From: Ailurus styani
Lineage: Eukaryota; Chordata; Mammalia; Carnivora; Ailuridae
Direction: 5' to 3'
Length of the DNA: 64,000 bases
Assembly (NCBI GenBank): GCA_002007465.1
Contig: LNAC01000008.1
Span: 7,557,323-7,621,322 of the forward strand
Part shown: positions 1-9,100 of the stretch, piece by piece
Numbering within the stretch: position 1 is the stretch's first letter
Layout: every line of letters begins with the position of its first letter
Translations under genes and position numbers: made by a program
Notes under the pieces: generated by a model
What the model was told of the DNA's origin: nothing
What the model saw: only the letters and a program-made list of their open reading frames with translations
Databases searched by the model: none

Positions 1-64
1 GATCTCGAGCCCTCCCCCCAGCCCCGCCCACCCCACAGACCCCGCCCTCAAGCCCCGCCCTCAC

Positions 65-2487
65 CGAGAGGGCAGCGGAAGCGCACATGGTAGTTGGAGC
101 AGCGGCGGCCGCGGGGCTGCTCGCGGTTGAGGCACCAGAAACCTCGCGTGGGGTTCAAGTGCACGCGCTCGCCTACAGTGGATGGCAGGGCCCAGTCCGT
201 GGTGCGCGCCTCTAGCGCCAGCGGCCGCGGGCACACGCGCGCTGGTCCGTAATAGAAGCGGATGGCAGCCAGGCTCTCGAAGTCTCCATCGCCGCCGGGG
301 TGGTCCACGTTGAACCAGGACGTCCACTCGCTGGCCTCTGCGGGCACCGCATGCGCTGGGACCCGGGCCGCAGCCTGTCGGGCCCCATCAGTGCACGCAG
401 GGGCCCAGGAAGCTGCCTGCCCACCCCCATCTCCGAGGTAAGGGCTTACCCCGCTGTCTAAAACGGTCACCTCACCCGCAGTGAGCACGGGCTAACCCAG
501 CCCGCCCATGACCCCGCCCGGATCCAGGGTCCTCTTGGGCAGAAGGAGTTATAAAGGGTTGGGGGGGGGGAGGCGTTGGCGTCCCCTAGCACCAGTTCCA
601 GTTCTGCTGCCCAGTTCTTGAGCTTGACCCGGTGCAGGCTGACATCTCGCCGCTATCTCGCCAACCTTAGAATTGAGGCTGCCTCCCATCCCAGAATTCA
701 GAACTCTTGAGGTGTGAGGAGGGACAAGGGCAGCAGGAGGAGTGGGGCCTGAGACCAGTCCTAGCTGTGGCTTTCCGCCGCCCGGCTGCTCCAGGTCAGA
801 GCCAGCTGGGCCCTTGCTCACTACCTGGCTAAACCCACCAGGCAACCTGTTTCACACAAGCTACAGGTGGGAAGGGTCTGGCCTCCCAGAGGTCAGATTC
901 CGCTTCCATCAAACCTCCCCCTCCCCACCAGGGGGTGCTCACTCCTTCCTGAATTGAGAATGACTTTCCCAGCTAGGAAACTGGAGACCCTCGTTCTAGA
1001 ACTAGAGGTCATGCAATCTACCCTACTGGAAGCAGTAGTGGGGAGAAAGCACCCCCTCCCCCCCACACACACACCCTTCATTGGTTTCCTCTTTGACAAA
1101 CAGCCTGAACTCTCACCCCTCTGGTCCTAAAATTTAGACCTCTTGAAACACCTATGGCAGGGGCCACCATGTCCAGGACCAGAGTGGTACTCAGCACTTC
1201 TACCCCTTGTGTCCTGTCCTTACATGACCACACCAGCCAGAGCTCACACAGTGAGTCTGTAGCAGGGTCAGGACTTGGACCCAGGATGACTCACCGTCCC
1301 AGTCCTCCAGGGCTGGTGAGGACACTCCAGGGCGCAGTGATGGACCTTCAAAGCCCCAGGCAGTTGCTGTGGGCTCCTCTGGGGGGCTGGTGACTGTGGA
1401 AGGGGTGAGGAATGGGAGAGGGGAAGGAAACGCTGATGGGGACTTCTGTGAGCTGCTTCTATGCAAGGTGTTGTCGTGATCATCCCCATTTCACGGGGAA
1501 GAAAATTGAGGCTCCGAGAAGCCAGAACCTAACTCTGCCTGAGCCCAAGGAATGCAGGGCCTCCCCCTCCACTTCCAGGAAGCCTCCCTGTGACCCCTTA
1601 CCCCCAATCTCCTGCAGCCCCATCCCTCTCTCTGCCCTGGCCCAGATGCCATGGTCTGGGGAAGTCTGTGTGTCTGCTCTGCTCCCCAGACCCAGTTCTC
1701 CCTGAGTGTGCTCAGCGGCCATGAGCTCAGTTGGTGGTGCCTCTGCCCTCAGGTTGAGCTGCATTCCCCTTCATCAAATTGCTGGCTGGAAGTCCCTCCT
1801 TCAGTGTACCTTCCATCCCTTCACTTGGGGCCCAAGCTGCCGTTGGGAAGTCTTTGGAATCTAGCCTGGCGTCTCTGACCTTGAGTTATCTAGGATAGCC
1901 AGGCTGGACCGTGACCTCAGACAAGTCCCTTCCCTGTCTGTGTCTCAGTCTCCTCATCTGAGAAATGGATCCAGTGCCCTCTCCACTGGGTCTTCCAGAG
2001 ATGGGAATTTTTCTGAATGGTGTGTGTGTGGAGGAGGAGAGGAGTTATGTGAGAGGGGACAGCTCTCACCCCTTAATCCTGGGCCAGGACCGGGTGCTTC
2101 AGAATCCAAACGCTAGGGCTGAGACAGGCCCTGTGGGGTCCCCGGGAACCCAGAGGAGCCTAAGGTTCATAACCATACTCCAAGCGCCCCTACTTCTCCT
2201 CCAGGAGGAAAAAGAACAGAGAGGTTTCCTCCCCTCCCCGCCTTGTTGGTCCCAAGGACCCATCTCCCCGGGGGCCCCCTCACTCCACTCCCGGGCTGGC
2301 GAAGGGGGCCCCAGGCCTGCGGACGCGAGCGGACCCTCCGGTTCTCTCTCCCGAGAGCGGCTGCAAGCCAGGCGGGCCGCCGGGGCGCCTAGGGGTCAGG
2401 GCTGGGTTCAGGGGGCGCCTCACCTCGAGCCCCCGCCAGGTGCGCGGCGGCGACAAAGAGGCAGAGTAGTGGCGGCAGTGATGCCAT
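65..2487 (-). CDS. CILP2: CILP2, cartilage intermediate layer protein 2 (5' part: coding exons 1-3)
   Basis: CILP2 is a secreted extracellular-matrix glycoprotein of cartilage. Three exons are visible on the minus strand: exon 1 2424-2487, exon 2 1295-1393, exon 3 65-337, with GT donors at 2423, 1294 and 64 and AG acceptors at 1394 and 338. Phases join cleanly (64, 99 and 273 nt). Exon 1 starts MASLPPLLCL and encodes a typical hydrophobic signal peptide of about 20 residues. Exon 2 encodes a short, variable, acidic linker ending PALEDWD. Exon 3 starts EASEWTSWFNVDHPGGDGDF and encodes the WxxW (mucin-2-like) module with several Cys, ending RFRCPL. The exon 3 donor leads out of the window, so the thrombospondin type-1, Ig-like and C-terminal regions known for the family are not seen here. 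The start codon was chosen for its match to the family and the signal peptide. Identity is very likely; CILP (CILP1) is the only serious alternative and is excluded by synteny. Confidence 0.95.
338..1294 (-). other. CILP2: CILP2 intron 2
   Basis: Intron between CILP2 exons 3 and 2, running from a GTGAGTC donor at 1294 to a GCCCGCAG acceptor at 338. It is moderately GC-rich. It holds short homopolymer runs (G-rich near 560, C then CA near 1060-1075) and a weak MIR-like stretch near 1200-1290. I see no other element. Confidence 0.8.
1475..1560 (-). repeat. MIR fragment
   Basis: Diverged copy of the MIR core: 'catccccatttcac' followed by 'aaattgaggctc', as in the reverse complement of the MIR consensus. 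Lies in CILP2 intron 1. Confidence 0.6.
1885..1975 (+). repeat. MIR fragment
   Basis: Forward MIR 5' half: 'gtgacctcagacaagtccct' followed by 'ctcagtctcctcatctgag'. Ancient and diverged, in CILP2 intron 1. Confidence 0.65.
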
Positions 2488-3130
2488 GGCCGGGTCCGAG
2501 CGTCCGAGGGAGGAGGGTCCGGGCTCCGCGGCGCGCGCGGATCTGACTCCCGCGGGTCTGGCGGCCGCTGGGGCTGAGGGTGGGGGCGGGAGGGGACCGC
2601 AGGCCACGCCCCGTCCAGGCCACGCCCCGTCCGAGGCAGCTCGGTGGCCCTGGGTGACTTCGGTGCGCTAGCAACCTCTCCGGGTCGCCCCCTTCGGTGC
2701 GTCCGCCTGTGCCTCCGCCCTCGGGCTGGCCTGCGTTCCCCCCCGCCCCCCTCCCCCCCGTCGCCAGCTGGAAGTCCCTCCCTCAACCGGCTCCGTTCTC
2801 CAGCTCGGGTCCCAAGCTGCCTGCGGGACGTGCCTGTCCTGGACTCGAGCCCGAAGCTGCCCCGACGCTCACGCTTCAGGCAGCCCTTTGGGCGGCGAGA
2901 AGTCCTTCCCCGGGTCTAACTTCAGCCCTGTTGGCGTCGGGCCACCCCGAGCGGGCTGGAAGTCCCACCCCGAATCTACCCTCTACTCTTCTGGCGCTAG
3001 CTTTCTCGGCCCGCGGGGAGGTCCCCCTCGACGACTGCCCCCGTCCCTCCGGCTGGGCCCTGGGGGGCGCTGGCAAGTCCCTTCCCGACTCTGCGGCGAG
3101 CCCGGCGCGCGGAGAAGGAGGAGGCGAGGT
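2488..3130 (-). promoter_or_regulatory. CILP2: CILP2 upstream CpG-rich promoter region
   Basis: CpG-dense, GC-rich sequence directly upstream of the CILP2 start codon, with GC boxes (for example gggggcggga near 2583) and two copies of a CCACGCCCC Sp/KLF-type site at 2601-2632. No TATA box is evident, as is usual for a CpG-island promoter. The segment to about 3130 also separates CILP2 from the 3' end of YJEFN3, which is transcribed in the same direction. Confidence 0.55.
2601..2632. repeat. Perfect 16-bp tandem duplication in the CILP2 promoter
   Basis: The 16-mer aggccacgccccgtcc occurs twice with no spacer (2601-2616 and 2617-2632). Each copy carries a CCACGCCCC Sp/KLF-type motif, 114-147 bp upstream of the CILP2 ATG. 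Confidence 0.9.
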
Positions 3131-3146
3131 GGTGGCGGGACGTCTG

Positions 3147-3152
3147 TTTATT
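3147..3152 (-). terminator. YJEFN3: YJEFN3 polyadenylation signal AATAAA
   Basis: Minus-strand AATAAA, 34 nt beyond the YJEFN3 stop codon at 3187-3189. It implies a very short 3' UTR of roughly 50-60 nt. Confidence 0.8.
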
Positions 3153-3186
3153 GGCGCGGGTGCAAGCCGCCAGGACGCGGGCACGG

Positions 3187-6100
3187 TCACAGTGCCGCGA
3201 CGCACTCGGTGCCCGTGTAGCCCGGCAGGCGCAGAGCGAACTTTCGGCGCACGTCGTCGGGCACGAACCTGCCGGCCACGAAGTGGTGGCGGCCCGAGAA
3301 GCGGCCGGCGCAGCGCTTGGGCGCGGCGAGCGATACCAGCACGTCGGGCCGGAGCCCATCCTCCGTGTCGCCGCCGCCGGTCTCCGCGTCCCAGCCTGAG
3401 GGAGGAGGGGCGGCAGGGGAGGGAATCGGGAGCTGGGGGGGGGGTGCTTGTCTTCGGAGACTTGCCGGCTCCCCACCCACTTCCCCTTCCCCATCAGACC
3501 CAGCCTCTGCTCTCTGACACGAGTCTCCGTCAGACCTGCCTCCCCATAGAACCGGGCCCCCGCCCTCAGACCAGTGTCTCCCTGTCCTTAGTGATGTTTC
3601 CCTCCTCCTCTGACCAGATCATCTGCCCTCATGACTTTTCTCCCCTGGTCCCATTATGCTACTAATTTTTCTCCTCCATCTGATTCAGCCTCTGCCTTTA
3701 GACTCCATCATTTCCACTTGCTGCCCTTTCCCAGTCAGACCCATGCCTCTGCCTTCTGACCGAGCATCTGTCCCCGTTACTCACTCCCTATCAATCCTGA
3801 GCTTCCCCATTTAGACTAGAGCCTCTTCCCCCCCGGGCTTCCTAGCCAGCCTTCGCCCTCTGACCAGATTCCCAGTCTCCATGCAGAGGACAGACGCCTC
3901 CATCCTCAGGCAGGCCTCCCCCATGAGATCTGTCCCCTTACTCCCGGTCCTTGCCCTGACAGGACGTGGCCTGAGTGTTCATCATCCTCACCCAACCTGA
4001 GTGTTCCTCATCCTCCTTCTGACTAGAGACTCTTCCCTCTGACCCGACAGCTCTGTCTTCGCCCTCGGACTAGATCTTGCCTTTTGACTTGACAGGACCC
4101 CACCTCCTCCTTCACTGTGCCCCAGCCTCTACCGCCTCTCAAATGAGCCTCTACCTTCAGACTAGGGGTCTTGCCTTCTCCTCTGCTTCTGCTCAGAGTC
4201 TGGAGCCACTAACTAAAAGCCTCCTCCCTCTGACTTTAATTCTTCCTTCTGTGACCCTAGTCTCCACCCTTGGACCACACAGCCCATCTCTTCATAGCTG
4301 ACCCCCCGCTCTGTGGCACCCTGCTGGGATGGCACTGAGGTCTTGCGAGCTGGGGGACATCCCCCTGAGTGTGGCCACCCCCGTGGAGGGTCCGGCTGGC
4401 CAGCAGCTGTTTGTTCCGTCTGCCCGTCGCCTAATGGCTCCAACAGGCGTGGGGCGGCGGCCAGGACGGGCGAGGCCTTTGCCGAGTGAGCTCACGTCTG
4501 CCCAGGCAACTGGGCCAGGGTGGGCAGCGGGCACGTTGGGCTGGGTGTGGGGGGGATGGGACAGGGGATCACCTGGGCAGTAGCCTCAGTCTTCCCTATC
4601 TGAGGGATGGGCATGACCCTCACCCAGAGTGCACGAGCCATCCACGCTAGGGAAACTGAGGCTCGGAGGCAGGCTGGGGCCGCCAGAAGCTGGGGCGCAG
4701 AGGGCCCTCACCCAAGCCCCCCGCATGCCCCCCCTCCTGCCTGGCATGCCTGAGGGAATGTCCAGGCTCACAAGGGGGATGGACAGCAGCTTGAGTGTGG
4801 CCAGCGCCCGTGTGCAGGGGCCCCCGATCTCTCCCGGCTGCACGCCAGGGCCCAGCACGGCGTCCACCACCAGCCCGTAGGCATCGTTGATGAGCTGGAC
4901 CTGGGAGAGCAGGCAGGGTTAGGGGGCGGCCTTTGGGCACCGTCCTCCCCTTCCCCCCTCATTCGCCACCAAGCGCTGACCTCCGTGGGCAAATAGGACA
5001 GGAAGGGGATGTCCATCTTCTCACACTGGGTGGTCAGGTCCCGGTGCAGCCCATCCAGTGAGCGTGTAGGGTAGAAGATGGTTGGTTCGTACTCCTGGTT
5101 GGGGGGGTATGGGGGGACACAGAAAGGAGTCAGTGCCAGGGCCCTTCCGGGCTTCCTACTGGGCCTTGGCCCCCAGACCTGGACACTGGGCAGCAGACTG
5201 GGCTTATTCTGTAACCTCTGCAGCCTCAGTGTCCCCCTGAGACACTGTCAAGAGAAGGAAGCAATTTCTGCCAGGACAGGGTTGAGGGGGTGACCCTCGG
5301 AGGCCAAGGGGGTCCTAGCTACTCACAAACATCCGCAGGTGCCGGGCACAGACCAGCCCCACTGCCCCGTTCTGCTCTGGGCCACACACGACCAGCACTG
5401 TCCTCTGCTTCCGGGAGAGAGTAGGCAAAGGGAACACCTGGCAGGGGGCACAGCAAAGACAAAGGCATGATGTCTGGAATTCCTCCTTGTTCGGGTGGGG
5501 AAACTGAGGCCTGGAGTAGCAGAAGGGAGGGCCATGGGCCTAGAGGCAATAGAACAGGAGGAGAGGCATTCTGGGCAAAGGGCATGGCCTCTGGAGGCCT
5601 CGGGCTCCTCCTTGGAGATGCAGAGTCCCTGCTTCAGGCTCTGCCAAGCTGGAGCAGGAAAACGTGCCTTCTGCCACCACCCGGCGCCCGGAGTGCGGTT
5701 TGTTTATTCTCGGCCTGAGTTGCAGACATTCTTCCACCTTTTTCCACCGCAGTGGCTGCCCCTCCCCCGCCCACGTTTCCAGGTCTCAGCCCCTCCCAGA
5801 GGCCCCAGAGCTGGGGGGGGGGGTAGTGGAGGGGGGTTACTTTTCCAACCCAAGATGCCGTCTCTCTCCATCTGCCTCTGCCGTCACCTGTCTTTCTCCG
5901 AATCTCTGACTCTGTGTCTGTCGCCATCTGTCTCTGTCTAGTCTTTCTGTGCCTGTATCTCTGTGTCTCTCTTTGTCTCTGTCTCTATCTCCCAGACTCT
6001 CTGCGTCTCTGTGGGCCTGTGCCTCCACCTCTTCGACGCAAGTGTTCCAGTCGCAGCCCTGCCCTGACTCTGCATGGCCTCAGCCCCCTCTCCTCTCCCA

Positions 6101-9100
6101 GCCTCCCTTGGCCTCTATCAGATGGGAATGACCATGGTACTGACAGGCTCACAGGGCCTCTCCGAGACCAGGGGCCCCAGGGGTCTGGCCGTACCCTAAC
6201 CTCCAAGTATACAGAGGGCTAGGTACTCATTTTTTTTTTTTTGTCTCCTCCCCAGGGCCCCAGCGAGGTCCTGACCCACCCCGAGGGTGCTGTGACCCCA
6301 ACATGCCGGGCCCAGAGCCCAAGCCCGGAGGCCGGGGGAGGGCAACGATGTCTGGGCTGACTGGGACTGAGGGCCTTCCAGACAGACTTGGGCTTTCAGG
6401 GCAAAACCAAACAACGTTCAGGTCAGCAAGGGCCGGGCAAGAGTTTACTCCGCTGTGTTTACTGTTGGGGCTTTGATTGTCATCATTTCCTTCTCCTGCC
6501 GGAGCTTCACTCAGGATATGTTTCATTTGGAAATAGGAACGTTAAAAAAAACAAACAAACACAAAAACAAAAAAACCTGAGCCTACATAAAGAAGTTGTG
6601 TTTAACGAAAGTCTGCAGTGGCGACAAGAAGAGGACGAAGACAGGGAGGAAGAGAAGGTACGTGCTAGAACCCTGACACCCCGGGGTACTTCTCTAAGGC
6701 ATTTTTGTTTATTAACGGGTGTCAGTTTATTTCGCTTGCTTTGGAGGAGGAAACAGGCCCACGGTTTCACACCGTGGCCAAAAGCCCTGGAAGGCACCAT
6801 CGTCATTACTTATTACTGTCGTGTCCTTTGGAGGCACCTCGAAGCTGGGACTTTGCCCCGGATTCAGACAGCTCTGCTTACTTACCCCCTGGGACCTACC
6901 GTTTGCGGGCCACTCCCTGCCTCTGGGCCTCAGTTTCCCCATCTGCAGTGTGGGGTTATTTGTACTCAGCCTGCAGGAACCGAGGTCTCCCTTACTGCCA
7001 TCCGGGAGATGGCAAAGGCGGTGGGCACAAGGGTCCCAGAAGCATCCTGCGACAGTCTGTCTCTGCTTCCCACCCTCTGAGTCTTTGGGGACTCCTATCT
7101 CTGCCCTGACCCTCACTGACACCTGGGGTCTTGGCTCCCTGCCTGGTGTAGGCCAGTGATGAGCCTCTCTGGGCCTCAGTTTCCCCATCTGAGTGATGGG
7201 CTGGAGTAGCTCCACACAAAAAGGGGCTTCTTGAGTCCGGGACCATTCTGGCCACAGGGGTCATCCAGCTAGCTAGGCCTCGGCTCTGGAGGCTGGCCAT
7301 GTGGATAGGGGTCAAGGTCAAGGATCAGGGGTCAGATACCTTGGTCACAGCCACAGCACTAGCATGGCCACACAACTCCACCAGCTGCTGCCGCCCGAAG
7401 CGGTAATCCTCCAGCAACTCGCGCTCCAGGGCGGCCGCCTCTGCAGTGCTGGGGGACAGAGTGGGGAAAGACGCTCAAAGACACAGAGAGAGAAAGACTT
7501 AGAGAGGCTCGGATGGAACCAGTAACGTTCCACCAACGTTCCCAACCAGGCCCTAGCGCCACTCCAACCTCAGTTTCCCCATCAGACGCGCGTGAGGTTG
7601 AGTGGAGCCTCGGAAGGTTTAAGCCGAAGCCCAAGACACGAGCGCCCTCTGGTGGCCGAGAAGCGCGTGGTGGCGCATGTTGGTTCTACTGCCCCAAAGC
7701 GAGGGAGACGAGCCCCCCCAGATGTGCCCACCCCCACCGCGGGAAGAACCCAGAAGGAAGAATGCGGCGGGAAAGACTGATGAGGGTGACGGGCGAATTT
7801 CATGCAGTGGAAAACTCCAGAACAACCTCCAGAGCACGTGAGGGGGCCGACTGGGCTGGGGGGAGGAGGTGCCTGAGGGAGGTGGAGTTTGGTGGCTCAC
7901 TTAGGGAGGGGGGATGGGGAGCCCACAGCTGTCAGACCTATTGGTGACCCTTCAATAATTGTGGCCAGAGAGACGGGGCTTACTTATTGGAGGTGAAGGT
8001 CTGCCATCAACTCCCTGAGTGACTGGGATCTGTCACGTTTGAGTTTTGCTTCCTGTTTTGCAGAAGTGAAGACCCCGTAGCCTAGATAACTTTCAAGGCC
8101 CATTTCAAAATGCAAACACAGGTCCCATTACTTAAAAATTTTCAGATAACGACAACCAAGTGTTGGATCCTTCCAAGAGCAGGCACCAAGCTAGCCCTGT
8201 CTTAGGGGCCTTCCAACGGGCATGGGCTTAGTGGCTACAGAGAGGGAGGGCTGGCATTGAAGATGGGAAATGGGCCTCACTCCAGAATCAGGGGTTGGGG
8301 GCCGCTGGGCACAGTTTATGGCCTGATGCCAGCTTCCCCTAGCAGGACTCTTTCCTGCTGGGGAAGAGCACGTACCCCCCAGCTCAGCAGACCCTAGAGA
8401 GTATAGCAGTAGTAACAGTAATAGAACCAGGCCCAAAAGAATATTCAACCACTCGGAGAAGCCAAGAGGCTTGCCCAGGGTCATGCAGGAAGCAAGTGAA
8501 AAAGCAGACTTCTACCCTTGGTGTCTGTTTCCAGAGGCATGCAGGGTGCGAGCAAAGAAGCAGAGTCAGACCTACAGATGGCAGAGGTTTCTTGGGATGA
8601 ATCTTTAGATTCCTTCCTTCAATTCTGTGAGCAGGAGATCACAACCTTCCAGCCAGTTTTGCAGCCTGATCAGGCTGGGCAGCGGAAGGGGCATAGGTAA
8701 GGAATGAAGACTGCTGAGGGAGGGGGAATCAGGGAGGGCTTCCTGGAGGAGCTGGCCTAGAGCACTGTGGGAGGTAACTCACGTGCAAGAACAGTGAGGG
8801 CCACGGCCCTGTGGTGGGAATGAGCTTGGCAGATTGAAGGGACAGAAGTGAGGCCAGTGTGGCTGGAGCCGAGCAAGAGAAACAGAAACTGGGTCAGAAG
8901 GACACTCTGGGGGCCCATGCATATGGGGGAGATGGAGGCCTAGGGCAGGGAGGACACATGCCCTGAGTCACCCCAGCCACCAGAGCCAGATTCAACCCCA
9001 GTTGACTTCAGATAAGGTTGAAGGACCAGTTGGGGAAAAGGAGCTCACGGTGGGGCAGATGACGAGCAGGCTGGCCCAGCTCCCAGGAAAGAACATTGGA

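Larger units (their letters stand above)
1394..2423 (-). other. CILP2: CILP2 intron 1
   Basis: Intron between CILP2 exons 2 and 1 (donor GTGAGG at 2423, acceptor TTCCACAG ending at 1394). It contains two ancient MIR fragments (about 1475-1560 and 1885-1975) and grades into the CpG-rich promoter region at its right end. No further exon is supported. Confidence 0.8.
5438..7339 (-). other. YJEFN3: YJEFN3 intron 2
   Basis: Contains a TCTG/GTCTCT low-complexity stretch at about 5855-6015, a short T run near 6230, an A-rich stretch at 6544-6575 and MIR fragments near 6890-6990 and 7150-7215 ('ggcctcagtttccccatctg' in both). No CAN SINE and no convincing exon. Confidence 0.7.

Noticed and set aside
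549..556. TATA-like ttataaag on the plus strand
   Set aside because: It sits inside CILP2 intron 2 with no transcript or exon downstream on that strand.
2697..3665. 322-codon open frame on the plus strand
   Set aside because: It covers the CILP2-YJEFN3 spacer, antisense to the YJEFN3 last exon. It is Pro/Arg/Ser-rich from base composition and has no recognisable homology.
4712..4749. Extending the YJEFN3 DIPSG exon to the GT donor at 4711
   Set aside because: It adds 38 nt and shifts the frame of the last exon, destroying the conserved WDAETG to ECVAAL C-terminus.
8518..8700. Short plus-strand ORF with a globular-looking translation
   Set aside because: 60 codons overlapping an MIR edge inside YJEFN3 intron 1, with no splice context or homology.
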